Assembly (NCBI GenBank): GCA_050331575.1 | Contig: JBHJGS010000016.1 | Coordinates: forward strand, 1-64,000 | Length of the DNA: 64,000 bases | Origin: JBHJGS01 sp050331575 | GTDB lineage: Bacteria; Pseudomonadota; Alphaproteobacteria; Sphingomonadales; Rhodothalassiaceae | Reading direction: 5' to 3' | In this document: piece by piece, positions 52,294 through 61,583 of the stretch | How the letters are laid out: the number at the start of each line of letters is the position of its first letter | Numbering within the stretch: position 1 is the first letter of the stretch | Position numbers and translations under genes: made by a program | The notes under the pieces: generated by a model | Told to the model about the DNA's origin: nothing | The model's database searches: none | What the model saw: only the letters and a program-made list of their open reading frames with translations

Positions 52294-54006
52294 CTAGAGC
52301 TCGGCCTCCGCCGCCGCACCGATCACCCGCTGCACTTCGCTCAAGCTGGTTTGGCCGGCGCGGGCCTTCAAGGCACCATCCTCCAGCAGGGTCAGAAAGC
52401 CCTGTGCCCGGGCCAGCCGGGCCAGGTCACGCACCGAGCGGCGTTCGGCAATGGCTTCCTGCATGGCCATATCGACGGCGGCGATCTCAAACAGCGCCAA
52501 CCGGCCCTTGTAGCCGGTGTGGCTGCATGCCGGACAGCCGACCGGCCGACGCCAATGCACCCGCGCCCCGGCCAGAGCCGCGGCCATGGCGGCATTGTCC
52601 TGCGCCAGCCGGGCGACAAACCGTTCATCGGCCTCGGCTTGGTCCGCCGGGGCGGGTTGGGCGCACGCCTCGCACAAGCGGCGGACCAGGCGCTGAGCCG
52701 CCGTGCCGCGCAGCGCAGCGGCGACCAAAAACGGCTCCAGGCCCAGATCGATCAGCCGCGGGATCGCCGCCAGGGCGGAATTGGTGTGCAAGGTGGAAAA
52801 CACCAAATGGCCGGTGAGCGCGGCTTGGGCGGAAATCGCCGCGGTTTCGCCGTCGCGAATTTCGCCGACCATGATGACATCGGGGTCCTGGCGCAGGATC
52901 GCGCGCAGGCCACGCGCAAAGCTGTAGCCGATCTCGGCCTTGACTTGGATTTGGCTGATCCCGTCCATGTCATATTCGACCGGATCCTCGATGGTGATGA
53001 TCTTGCGGATCCCATCATTGACTTGTTCCAGCGCCCGGTAGAGCGTGGTTGACTTGCCCGAACCGGTCGGGCCGGTCACCAGGATAATGCCGTTGCTTTC
53101 CTTCAACAGCTTATCCAGCTCCCGCCGCGCGCGGCCCTCCAAGCCGAGCGACGGCAGATCGACCAGCGTGCGCTGTTTGCGCAACAGTCGCAGCACCAAA
53201 CTTTCCCCCCACGACGTCGGCAAGGAGGAGACACGTAGATCAATTTCCTCACCGCCGAAGCGGATGGTCTGGCGGCCGTCCTGCGGCAGGCGGCGCTCTG
53301 CGATATCCATGGTCGAAAGCAGCTTGACCCGGCTGGCGACGGCGTCGAACTTGCGTCGCGGTTGTGTGGTCTTGACATGCAGCACGCCATCGATGCGGCT
53401 GCGCACCTGAAAAACATGCTCGAACGGCTCGATATGGATATCTGAGGCGCGGTCCTTCAGCGCTTGGGCGAACACCGAATTGACGAAATCGATCACCGGG
53501 GCCTCTTCGGCCATTTCGCGCAGGCGGGCGGCGTCGGTCAGATCCTCGTCTGCGCCGTCGGCCGGGCGTTCCGAATAGAGCCCCAATAGCCCGTCAATCA
53601 GCGCGTTGGGGGCGAGATAATAGCTGAGCGCGTGGCCATTGGCGCGACGTTCGAGGGTTTCCCGGAGCAACGGATCCAGCGTCGCCCGCGGCGCGGCGTG
53701 CAGGATATCGTCGTGGAGCCAGATCGGCGCGTCCCGCGCGATCAGCCAGCTGGGCATCAGGCCCAGACTGGCGGCTGCCTGCTGGACCTGCTCTGCCGCG
53801 GGGGCCTGGTCCGGGGACAGGATCGGCAAGTCAAGCTGGCGCGCCAGTGCCTCGAGCAGATCTTCCTCGCTGACCGCGCCCAAACGGACGAGCGCCTGGC
53901 CGAACAGACCGCCGACTTCTTGCTGAAAATGCGCTGCCTCTGCCTGGTCCCGGGCGCTGATTTGGCCGGAGGCCAGGAGAAGATCGCCGATACGCCGCGC
54001 ATCCAT
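52294..54006 (-). CDS. gspE: type II secretion ATPase GspE
   Basis: A 570-residue secretion ATPase: N-terminal MshEN-like region, Walker A GPTGSGKSTTLY (about 311-322), Asp box, Walker B and His box (VGEIRDGETAAISAQAALTGH), and a zinc-binding tetracysteine formed by CEAC and CPAC about 45 residues apart. It powers the pseudopilus. Start is taken at ATG 54006; a GTG at 54014 just upstream is possible. Confidence 0.93.
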   Translation of the reverse strand: MDARRIGDLLLASGQISARDQAEAAHFQQEVGGLFGQALVRLGAVSEEDLLEALARQLDLPILSPDQAPAAEQVQQAAASLGLMPSWLIARDAPIWLHDDILHAAPRATLDPLLRETLERRANGHALSYYLAPNALIDGLLGLYSERPADGADEDLTDAARLREMAEEAPVIDFVNSVFAQALKDRASDIHIEPFEHVFQVRSRIDGVLHVKTTQPRRKFDAVASRVKLLSTMDIAERRLPQDGRQTIRFGGEEIDLRVSSLPTSWGESLVLRLLRKQRTLVDLPSLGLEGRARRELDKLLKESNGIILVTGPTGSGKSTTLYRALEQVNDGIRKIITIEDPVEYDMDGISQIQVKAEIGYSFARGLRAILRQDPDVIMVGEIRDGETAAISAQAALTGHLVFSTLHTNSALAAIPRLIDLGLEPFLVAAALRGTAAQRLVRRLCEACAQPAPADQAEADERFVARLAQDNAAMAAALAGARVHWRRPVGCPACSHTGYKGRLALFEIAAVDMAMQEAIAERRSVRDLARLARAQGFLTLLEDGALKARAGQTSLSEVQRVIGAAAEAEL

Positions 54007-54092
54007 CTCCGACACGTTCAATACACCACTCAAGCTTGTCGCGGCCTTTGCTTTGGCACGAAGCAGACACTCTGGCAAAGCCCCAAAACAGA

Positions 54093-54116
54093 AAGGGCGG
54101 CCCGAAGGCCGCCCTT
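54093..54116 (-). terminator. strong terminator of the secreted-protein gene
   Basis: AAGGGCGGCC pairs with GGCCGCCCTT through a four-base loop (TTCG on the minus strand), followed by TCTGTTTTGG. It ends the transcript of the 54142 gene and separates it from gspE. Confidence 0.85.
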
Positions 54117-54141
54117 CCCGGATTATAGCCGCTTCGGCTGC

Positions 54142-55695
54142 TTAGAAGTCGCCACCGAAGTCGCTGATGCCGCCACCGGTCGTGACCTGCTGGCGCTGGA
54201 AGTCCACGCCAGACTGTTCGACCGTGAAGCTGACGTCACCGCGGACCACGAAGTCCACGCTGGAGAAGTCGATCAGACCCAGATCCTCGGCAATCGCGCC
54301 CAGCTGCAGGCTGGACAGGATCACTTCGCCTTCGCGCAGGGTGATCTCGTCAGCCGGCAGCACGAAGGAGATACCGTCGGACCCATCCGCCGCCTCGGCA
54401 TTCAGGTTAATGATCTCGACGATGATGGTCGGATCCGGCTGAACGTCGGTGAGACGGAAGATGTGGTTGGTCGCAGGGCCGTTCCCGATACCCACGAACA
54501 CGAAGGTCACGGAGTCAGACCCAGCGCGGGTGATCGGCGCAATCGCTTCGCTGTCCGTGGCCGTGACTTCGTCGTCACTGGTCACTTCGACGGTGAAGCT
54601 GACCGACTGCGAGGCGATCGAGGCCGCATCGTCGTCTTCCGCAGCATTGATGCGGACGAACACGTCGGTGCTGCCGCCGGTGGCCACCAGGCCAGACGCA
54701 TCCGACCCGGTCAATTCACCGGTGAAGGTGGTCGCTTCGGTGCCGGCGCCAGCTTCCAGTTCCACCAGGGTGGAGCCGGACGCGTCCTCGATCACGATGC
54801 TTTCGATACCGCTCGCGCTTTCACCCAAAGTGACGGTGAAGTCGATTTCGTCGATCTCGGGCGTGTCAGAGGCCTGGTCCAGAACGTTCTGGGTGCCCTC
54901 GTCGGTGATCGTCGCACCACCGAAGATCGCCGAGGTGGCGTCACCCGCAAACTCAGTGAACGGCGGTTCGTCGCCCAGTTCCAGTTCGGTCGCAGTGGTC
55001 GACAAAGCCGCACCCGGACCCGAGCTGTCGCCCGGAGCGAACACTTCCACGTCAAACGGATCCTGAACATCCACCAGCGGCTGGGTGCCGTCGGTCATGT
55101 CATCGGCGTCGAAGGTCTCGCTGAACAGCGTCGCACCGGCCGGGCTGGTCACCGTCACCGAGAAATTGGCATCGGCGGTGGTCAGTAGTTCGATCGGCAG
55201 CAAGAACGCCAGATTGCCTTCAGCGTCCGTGTCGCAGTTCTCCATCGTCGGGATCTCGAACTCAACCGTGGTGTCCCCGGCGTCACCGTCGGTGATGTTA
55301 CCGGACGGCAGGGTCGGCGCCATGCCGCCACCCAAACACGCCGTCGGCAAGGCCATACCGCCCGCTGCCGTGACCAGAACATTCATCTCGGTCAGGCTTT
55401 CGTCGAACACCGCGTTGGTCAGGGTGATCGTCACGAACGCCGTGCCGCTGCCGAACGGGGTGCCGCCAGCGCCATTGTCATCCAGTTCGAACACAAATGC
55501 GCCGTCCAGAGCCACCGCATTGGCACCGCTGGAAATATCGACGCTGTTGTTCGGGAATTCCGGAAAGTCAGAACCGATCGCGGCGTCGGCGGGGTTGACC
55601 ACCAACTGGGCGCTCGGAGTCGGCTGGGCATGTGCGACGCCTGCGAAAGCGACAGTCGCAACTCCAGCCAACAAGGCCTTTTTCAGAGATTTCAT
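54142..55695 (-). CDS. large acidic secreted protein inside the T2SS locus (candidate cargo)
   Basis: A 517-residue protein with a clear signal peptide (about 1-23, ending AHA-QP) and a mature part rich in Asp, Glu, Thr, Ser, Val and Gly, predicted all-beta; only Cys119 and Cys154 or near these are present. No family recognised. Acidic, Thr/Ser-rich beta proteins of this sort are typical of surface-layer or adhesin-like proteins. It lies between gspI and gspE, with its own TTGACA-type promoter and a strong terminator, suggesting high expression. Best guess: main substrate of this T2SS, possibly a surface protein. Confidence 0.7.
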   Translation of the reverse strand: MKSLKKALLAGVATVAFAGVAHAQPTPSAQLVVNPADAAIGSDFPEFPNNSVDISSGANAVALDGAFVFELDDNGAGGTPFGSGTAFVTITLTNAVFDESLTEMNVLVTAAGGMALPTACLGGGMAPTLPSGNITDGDAGDTTVEFEIPTMENCDTDAEGNLAFLLPIELLTTADANFSVTVTSPAGATLFSETFDADDMTDGTQPLVDVQDPFDVEVFAPGDSSGPGAALSTTATELELGDEPPFTEFAGDATSAIFGGATITDEGTQNVLDQASDTPEIDEIDFTVTLGESASGIESIVIEDASGSTLVELEAGAGTEATTFTGELTGSDASGLVATGGSTDVFVRINAAEDDDAASIASQSVSFTVEVTSDDEVTATDSEAIAPITRAGSDSVTFVFVGIGNGPATNHIFRLTDVQPDPTIIVEIINLNAEAADGSDGISFVLPADEITLREGEVILSSLQLGAIAEDLGLIDFSSVDFVVRGDVSFTVEQSGVDFQRQQVTTGGGISDFGGDF

Positions 55696-55805
55696 CGTCT
55701 ACTTTTCCTCTGCAAGATGAGTCCGACCATCAGGAAGGCTTCCCGGCCGACTGCCGCTTGCTTGCTGCGCAGCATGAATCTGCCAAAAATGGGACCCCCT
55801 GATTG

Positions 55806-55844
55806 GCTACGCGTAGCTAGAATGAAAGCCTATAGGCTGTCAAG
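55806..55844 (-). promoter_or_regulatory. promoter region of the secreted-protein gene
   Basis: Minus-strand TTGACA (55839-55844) is a perfect -35. Two perfect palindromes lie just downstream of it: GCCTATAGGC (55828-55837) and GCTACGCGTAGC (55806-55817). The -10 hexamer is not clear (TAGCTA or nearby). The 5' leader would be about 100 bases. Confidence 0.5.
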
Positions 55845-55963
55845 AAGCAGTGGGCGCGATTTTCGCTATTCAGATGACGATTTGACCGGCGGTTTGCGAC
55901 TTTGCAACAAAGATGAACAATGCCTGAACACAAACACCTATTCTCTGCGAATTCTGGGCAGTG

Positions 55964-56389
55964 CTATCGTCGTAACGGACCGGCGGATGCGGTCCACCCG
56001 ATCCGGTCCATGCTCCACTCACGAACCGCACCGTGTTGTGGCGCGATCTCAACGCGGATGCGATACATCTGAGCGCGAAATCGGCCGGCCTGGCCCGTAA
56101 CCGAAACGATCGGGCGCGACGGACCATAAGGTTCAGCACGCCAACGGACGAAGCCACCGGACGCGGCCAGTTCTCCGCTTTGATGCAATGCCGGATTGAG
56201 CGGGTCAAGATGGTTCATGGCCAGGCGATCCAAGGCCAGCCGGTCGTGCGCCCGCTCCACCGCCAGGGCCGCCCGGCCCGCTGAACTCTGCAAGGCGTAA
56301 AGCGGCAGCAAGGCAGCGGCCAGAAGCGCCAGCGCCACTAGCGCTTCCAACACGCTAAAGCCGGCCTTGGTCGCAGCTGCCGCGGTCAA
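55964..56389 (-). CDS. gspI: type II secretion minor pseudopilin GspI
   Basis: A 141-residue prepilin: leader ending Gly10, mature Phe11 and +5 Glu15 in FSVLEALVALALLAAALLPL, the helix of GspI proteins, then a beta domain. Its start overlaps the gspD stop by four bases (ATGA), so translation is coupled. The usual order D-...-I is broken after it by the cargo-like gene. Confidence 0.85.
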   Translation of the reverse strand: MTAAAATKAGFSVLEALVALALLAAALLPLYALQSSAGRAALAVERAHDRLALDRLAMNHLDPLNPALHQSGELAASGGFVRWRAEPYGPSRPIVSVTGQAGRFRAQMYRIRVEIAPQHGAVREWSMDRIGWTASAGPLRR

Positions 56390-58575
56390 TTCAAGCTCCG
56401 GGTGCGCAGCGTGCGGAAGCGGTTTTGATCGGCCAAGGTGCCGTTGATCTCGCCGACCAAATAGTCGACGAACTTTTGCCGGTCCTCGGAATTTTGGATG
56501 ATATAGGCGGTGATGATCAGCAAAACCTCTTGCCGGGAGCGGGAGATGCTCTCATCCCGGAACAACCGGCCGAAGAAGGGAATATCCTTCAAAAACGGCA
56601 CGCCGGTGATATTCTGATCGATATTGTCCTGGATCAGGCCGCCCAACACCGCCGTGGCGCCGTCTTCCAGCGTCAACTGCGTGGTCAAGTTGGTGTTCGA
56701 GATGATCGGGTTGGCCACCTCGGTCAGGGTATTTTCAGACGAAGACGACACTTCCTGGGTCAAGGTCAGATCGACCCGCCCGTTACTGTAGACGATCGGC
56801 TCGATGGACAAGAGAACACCGGTGGATCGAAAACCGACCTGCTGCAGCACCGCAGAGGCCCCGCCATCGGCTTGGAAGTCCGTTGGCGCTTGGGAGCTGA
56901 CCACCGGCACATCGTCCCCGATCTGAATATTGGCGGCGCCGCCGGAGCGCGCAACGACCCGGGGTGTCGACAAGATCTCCACCTGATTGTTGGACGCCAG
57001 CGCGGCAAGATCGGCGACGACATCGCCGGCATTGACCCCGAACACAAGCCCGCCATTGGCCGCCGCATTCAAGACCGCATCCTGCAGGTCGAAATTGCCG
57101 TCCGCGCCCGTGCTCGCTGCGATGTTCAAGTCCAGATTGGTGCTTTCATCGAGCATCACCTCAACAATGGTCACCTCGATCAACACCTCCGGCGTGGGGG
57201 TATCCAGGCGCCGCAGCAGGGGCAGCAGCCGTTCGTATTGACTGGGCGATCCGGAGAAGATCAGCCGGTTGCCCTGCGGGTCCACCACCAGCGCCCCATT
57301 CTGCACAGCCCGCCCCGCTTGCTGTCCCGCAGGCACGGCCGCAGGGGGCGGCACTTGGTCAGCCGGCGGCGCGAAGGCGGTCCGGGCCAGCACCTGATTG
57401 GCGGTGTTGGCGACGATGGTGGCATCGGTATTGCGCACCGTATAGACGAAGATCTGGTCGCTGTTGCCGCTAACCTGGGCTGGTTTGTCCAGCGTCTCCA
57501 GCCAATGGGCCACACGCACATAGGCCTCTTCGTTTTTCACAAAGGCGATCAGATCATTGGTGAACGGGACCGGCACCAGCAAGACGGTGGCGGCCTCTTG
57601 CGGCTGCAACGACACCTGCCAGCCTTCTGCGGTCAAGATCGCGCTGAGTTGCTGGGACAGGTCTGCCACCTGCCAGAAGATCGGGCTGTATTGGATGACT
57701 TCCGTGCCGGCAAAGGCCGGCACGTCCAGGGTTTCAATCACCTCGATCGCGGCGTCGACCTCATCGGGCAGTCCGACCAGGATCAGCGACCCGGTTTCCA
57801 AATCGGGGGTCGCCTCGACGCGCGCGTTGCGCGGAAACGTGCGACGCAACAAGCGCTGCATGGACGCCGGCGACACCGCACGCATCTGGATGAATTGCAC
57901 CACGGGCCGGAGCGACATCGGCGTGGACGGGCGGGAGCGCGAGCGGAAAAAGCGCGGCCGCAGATCGCGGATGCTTTCCTCCTGGACGATCCGGTATATG
58001 CCATCCTCACCGCTCACCCGCACGCCATACGCTTCCAGCGTCTTGGAGATCAGGCTCAAAAAGTCATCCGCGGGCACATTGCCGGACGATCGCAACTGAA
58101 TGACATCGTTCCGCTTGGCCACTTCTGGCCCGGTGATATACGGCAACTCCAGGATCTGCCCGAACACCAGATCGATGAAGGCGGGCAAGGCCAGCGGCGG
58201 GATCGTTGTATCAACCAGCCGGTCACCGGGTTTGGGCGGCGGCTTGCCCTTTTCGTATGCGGCCTGGGCGCGCTTTGAAAAATCCGGGATCTGGTCGCTT
58301 TTCAGCCGCTGTTCCCGAACCAGCCCCAGCGGCTCTTCCGGCTCTGGCGCATCGGTCAGCGTTTCGGTTTCGCGCACTTCAGCAGGATCCCGATCGATCT
58401 TGGTGCGCAAGGTGTTCTGCTCCACCTGCAAGTCCGGCGGCGGCGCCCCGACACAACTGGCAAGGCTGAAGAGCACGCCGGTCGTGGCGGCAAGGCGCCA
58501 ACGGACCGCAGCGGCAGCGAGACAACGAAGGAAACCGAGGATCATGGACACAGCAAACACATCAAGACGCGACAC
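56386..58575 (-). CDS. gspD: type II secretion secretin GspD, predicted lipoprotein
   Basis: A 729-residue outer-membrane secretin: N0 and N1-N3 domains (about 115-430) and a C-terminal secretin domain (about 480-690) with VPVVSSQAP and LTQEVSSSS, then AVLGGLIQD. The signal sequence ends in LFSLASC, a good lipobox (LASC) with Cys near 41, so the secretin is probably a lipoprotein and may need no separate pilotin. Start: a GTG at 58575 has AGGGG about eight bases before it; the ATG at 58545 lacks such a signal but gives a shorter signal peptide. Confidence 0.93.
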   Translation of the reverse strand: MSRLDVFAVSMILGFLRCLAAAAVRWRLAATTGVLFSLASCVGAPPPDLQVEQNTLRTKIDRDPAEVRETETLTDAPEPEEPLGLVREQRLKSDQIPDFSKRAQAAYEKGKPPPKPGDRLVDTTIPPLALPAFIDLVFGQILELPYITGPEVAKRNDVIQLRSSGNVPADDFLSLISKTLEAYGVRVSGEDGIYRIVQEESIRDLRPRFFRSRSRPSTPMSLRPVVQFIQMRAVSPASMQRLLRRTFPRNARVEATPDLETGSLILVGLPDEVDAAIEVIETLDVPAFAGTEVIQYSPIFWQVADLSQQLSAILTAEGWQVSLQPQEAATVLLVPVPFTNDLIAFVKNEEAYVRVAHWLETLDKPAQVSGNSDQIFVYTVRNTDATIVANTANQVLARTAFAPPADQVPPPAAVPAGQQAGRAVQNGALVVDPQGNRLIFSGSPSQYERLLPLLRRLDTPTPEVLIEVTIVEVMLDESTNLDLNIAASTGADGNFDLQDAVLNAAANGGLVFGVNAGDVVADLAALASNNQVEILSTPRVVARSGGAANIQIGDDVPVVSSQAPTDFQADGGASAVLQQVGFRSTGVLLSIEPIVYSNGRVDLTLTQEVSSSSENTLTEVANPIISNTNLTTQLTLEDGATAVLGGLIQDNIDQNITGVPFLKDIPFFGRLFRDESISRSRQEVLLIITAYIIQNSEDRQKFVDYLVGEINGTLADQNRFRTLRTRSLN

Positions 58576-58647
58576 CGCACGCCCCTGCGTCTAATCGGCT
58601 AGAAGCGTTTTGAGAATAGCAAAGATGCGACCACCGCACCGCCCGGG

Positions 58648-59196
58648 TCAGCCCCGCTTGTCCGGCTGATAGGCGAAGACCGGCAGGATCACCGGCGCCT
58701 CCTTGGCCCAGCGCAGTTCCACCTCGTTCAGGGTAATCCGCGCCACCTGCCAGCCCCCCGGCAATTGCTCGCCGGCTTGCGCGGCCAAAATCGCCCCTCC
58801 GCCGCCCTTGACATAAAGCCAAGGCTGCACCCCATCCTTCACCGCCACGCCGAGGATATTGGGCAGTGGCGGGCGCTTGGGTTTTTGTTGCGATTGCTGC
58901 GCAGCCGCCGCGGCCGCAGCAGCCCGCGCGGCTCGGGCGGCATCCGCGGCCTCGGCCGCCTCCCGACCGAACATGCCGCTGCTCAACAAGGCGCGCGAGA
59001 GCGCCAGCGGGGTAAGCTCAGCCTGGACGGCCTGCGCCGCCGGCGGCAACATCAAGGCCGCAATGGCGGCTTCATCCGCACCGCTTGGACGCGGCAGACC
59101 AGGGGTGAGCAGGACGCTGAGCCCGCCCAGGCCCAGCCCCAGCAGGACCAGGACCGCCCCGGCCGTCAGATACAGCGGCGGCAGATTAAGACGCAT
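58648..59196 (-). CDS. gspC: type II secretion protein GspC
   Basis: A 182-residue inner-membrane protein: one membrane segment at about 8-30, an Ala/Arg-rich linker with a run of eight Ala (around 95), then a small HR-like domain from about 115 (ILGVAVKDGVQPWLYVKGGG and GEQLPGGWQVARI) that would meet the secretin N0 domain. No PDZ domain follows. ATG 59196 overlaps the gspM end by 11 bases. Confidence 0.75.
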   Translation of the reverse strand: MRLNLPPLYLTAGAVLVLLGLGLGGLSVLLTPGLPRPSGADEAAIAALMLPPAAQAVQAELTPLALSRALLSSGMFGREAAEAADAARAARAAAAAAAAQQSQQKPKRPPLPNILGVAVKDGVQPWLYVKGGGGAILAAQAGEQLPGGWQVARITLNEVELRWAKEAPVILPVFAYQPDKRG

Positions 59197-59764
59197 CGGC
59201 AACCGTTTCCCCTTGTTGCACACGCAAGGGCGCATAGCCGGACAGGTTCACGAAGGTCCGGTGGGTCTGCACGGTCAGGTGCAGATCGGTGACCACCAGG
59301 CGCGGCGAATGCAGGCCAAGCGCGGCGGTGAACTCCATGGCGTCGAGCAGAGGCATGCGCGCATTGACATCGAATCGCAGCACGGTTTGCTGATCCAGTT
59401 CAATCGGGTCGGGCAGCACGCGAACATTGGCACGCCCCTTGGCTTTGCCTTCCAGCAGCGCCTGGATGCGCCCTTGCACCTGGGCAGCGGCGACGCCAGG
59501 GGTGCTGGCCTGCCAGACCGAGCCCGACCAGGCGTCAGCGACCGTCCGGGCCTGCCCCTGCAGTTCTAGCCAGCCGGTGCGCTGCTCGATCTCTGCCAGG
59601 GCAAGGGCCCGGGTCTGCATCTCCCGCGCCGCAAGCTGGGCGGTGTCAGCGCGCTCATGCAGGTCAAGATAGGCGACGAACAGCAGCAGGGCGGCCAGGA
59701 GCTTCAGCCCCATCGCCGCCCGACCCGTCGGCTTTTCGACCGACCATCGCGCTAGCTTGACCAT
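59186..59764 (-). CDS. gspM: type II secretion protein GspM-like
   Basis: A 192-residue protein with one membrane helix (about 20-38), a helical periplasmic linker (ERADTAQLAAREMQTRA) and a ferredoxin-like C-terminal domain (LDAMEFTAALGLHSPRLVVTDLHL). This is the layout of GspM; identity of individual residues is weak, so the call rests on shape and on the gene standing first in the M-C-D-I order. Start at ATG 59764; a longer frame exists but lacks support. Confidence 0.72.
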   Translation of the reverse strand: MVKLARWSVEKPTGRAAMGLKLLAALLLFVAYLDLHERADTAQLAAREMQTRALALAEIEQRTGWLELQGQARTVADAWSGSVWQASTPGVAAAQVQGRIQALLEGKAKGRANVRVLPDPIELDQQTVLRFDVNARMPLLDAMEFTAALGLHSPRLVVTDLHLTVQTHRTFVNLSGYAPLRVQQGETVADAS

Positions 59765-59923
59765 GACCGTCTCTACCTTTCGAAGGCCCGCATGGCGCCC
59801 GGCGCGCCGACATGCCTCAACCGCAATTGACAAGCACCACGGTTTCACCGCAAACATGGCGGGATTGATCCGCGGGCGCGCCGGTCCGCCTTTGAGCAAT
59901 TGCGCTTTCGACAGTCTGGCTAG

Positions 59924-60580
59924 ATGATTTTGCGGTTTCGAACAAGGCCCGTGCGATGCCGGCGCCCTGGCGCGGCCGGCTTCTCGCTATTGGAATTGAT
60001 CATCACCATGGCGCTGTTATCGCTGGTGACGCTGTTTTTAACCCAATCGGTCTTCACCCAATGGTCGATTGCTCGCCGCGTCTCCGCCGCCTTCGACCGC
60101 AGCCGCGATCTTTATATGAGGGAGTCGCTGTTCGAGGATTTGGTCGCCGGTCTCATGCCGGCCTGGCCGGAGCAACAAGACAGCGCGTTTCAAGGCCGGC
60201 CGGAGCGGTTCAGCGCCGTGACGCTGCAGCCCTTGGGTGGCGGGCCGGACAGCGTGGTGTCGCTGCGCTTGGATATTCTGGGGCCGATCGGCAACCAATC
60301 GGTCAGTGCGCGATTGGGCGATCAGACCCTGCCGCTTCTGACCGGCGTCACCGCGGCTCGCCTCGACTATCGGGCGATCGACGGGAGCTGGCACTTGCGC
60401 TGGCCGCCACCAAACAATCCCGGCAACGGTGTCGATAGCGGCCGCCCGGTGTTTGAAACGCCGCCCCTGCCGGTGTCGGTGCGATTGACCTATGAGCTGG
60501 CCGGCCAGCGCTTTGTCTGGATCGGCAATCTTGCCTCAACGCCAGCCCTACCACCGCGGGAGCAGGATTTTGCCGGCTGA
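59924..60580 (+). CDS. gspJ: type II secretion minor pseudopilin GspJ-like
   Basis: A 218-residue prepilin with an arginine-rich leader ending Gly19, mature Phe20 and +5 Glu24 (FSLLELIITMALLSLVTLF), followed by a beta domain with the segment GGPDSVVSLRLDILGPIG. It is the first gene of the rightward arm and is divergent from gspM across a 159-base gap that must hold both promoters. Confidence 0.82.
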   Translation: MILRFRTRPVRCRRPGAAGFSLLELIITMALLSLVTLFLTQSVFTQWSIARRVSAAFDRSRDLYMRESLFEDLVAGLMPAWPEQQDSAFQGRPERFSAVTLQPLGGGPDSVVSLRLDILGPIGNQSVSARLGDQTLPLLTGVTAARLDYRAIDGSWHLRWPPPNNPGNGVDSGRPVFETPPLPVSVRLTYELAGQRFVWIGNLASTPALPPREQDFAG

Positions 60581-61583
60581 TCGCGGCCTGTGGGCCCCGG
60601 CGCAAGGCTTCGTGCTGCCCTGGGTGTTGGTCTTCATTCTCGTGGTCGCCGCTTTGGCCTTGATCGGTGTCCGGGCGGCGGAGCGCGGCCAAACCCTGGT
60701 GCGCAGCATCGAGTCGCGTCAGGCCGCTGAACGGGCGCTGCAAAGCAGCGAGCACCGCGTCCTGTTTCAATGGCTGACCGCACAGCCAGTGTCCGGCGGC
60801 ATCGACCTTGCCGCGGCGCCGCAGTCACAACGGACCACGGGCTTGGAAGGATTGCCCAAAGCCTCGGCCAGCGAGAATGTCTGGCGCGCCGATGGCGGCG
60901 TGCGCCGGGACAGCAATGGCGTGCTGATCCGTTACCAGGATAGTGTCGGCCTGGCGTCGCTCAATCGTGCCCGCCCGGAGGACTTGGCGTGGCTGCTGCA
61001 GCGCTTCGGTGTGGCAGAGCCGGCTGCGGAGCAGTTGGCCGCGCGCCTGGCGGACTATAACGACGCGGACAGGGTGCGCCGTTTCCAAGGTGCCGAGGCG
61101 CCGGAATATCGGCTGCACAGGCGCGGTGCGCCGTCCAATTCGCCGCTCCGGGCACACCAGGAATTGGCCCAGGTGCTCGGTTGGGACGCCTACCGCAGCG
61201 TCTGGACCGATCCCGCCTTCATCGATGCCACCACCGTGGAGGCGCGGAATTTCGTGATCAATGACGCGCTGATGCCTGCGGCATTGAAGCGGCGTTTGGC
61301 GGGGCCGAACGGCGCTGTGCCATTTGGCAATGACGGCGGCATTGCCCAGGCGTTCGGCCGGTCGCCGGGCCCGCGCGCGCGGTTTGTCTTGTCGATCGGC
61401 TTTGAGGGGCTTAACGGTCCACAGCGCTTGATGCATGTGGTGGAAGTGGAACGGCGACCCGATGCGCTCGATCTGCCTTTCTACCGTTACTTTATTGATG
61501 ACCGTCAGTTAGACTCTGCCAATGACCCTAATGGCGACTCTCCGCCGCTTTTTCCGGCCGACCCTCCTGGCGCACAGCGCTGA
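60570..61583 (+). CDS. gspK: type II secretion minor pseudopilin GspK-like
   Basis: A 337-residue prepilin-like protein: hydrophobic N-terminus GFVLPWVLVFILVVAALALI without the +5 Glu, as is usual for GspK, then a large helical domain (SLNRARPEDLAWLLQRFGVA, QLAARLADYNDADRVRRFQG) matching GspK/XcpX. No ATG fits: TTG 60570 has GGGAG well placed before it and overlaps gspJ by 11 bases; the ATG at 60492 would overlap by 89 bases. Likely starts with TTG. Confidence 0.78.
   Translation: MPADRGLWAPAQGFVLPWVLVFILVVAALALIGVRAAERGQTLVRSIESRQAAERALQSSEHRVLFQWLTAQPVSGGIDLAAAPQSQRTTGLEGLPKASASENVWRADGGVRRDSNGVLIRYQDSVGLASLNRARPEDLAWLLQRFGVAEPAAEQLAARLADYNDADRVRRFQGAEAPEYRLHRRGAPSNSPLRAHQELAQVLGWDAYRSVWTDPAFIDATTVEARNFVINDALMPAALKRRLAGPNGAVPFGNDGGIAQAFGRSPGPRARFVLSIGFEGLNGPQRLMHVVEVERRPDALDLPFYRYFIDDRQLDSANDPNGDSPPLFPADPPGAQR

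Noticed and set aside
53632..55188. 518-codon plus-strand frame opposite gspE and the secreted protein
   Set aside because: Shadow frame; it spans a terminator and two genes with signal or catalytic motifs on the other strand.
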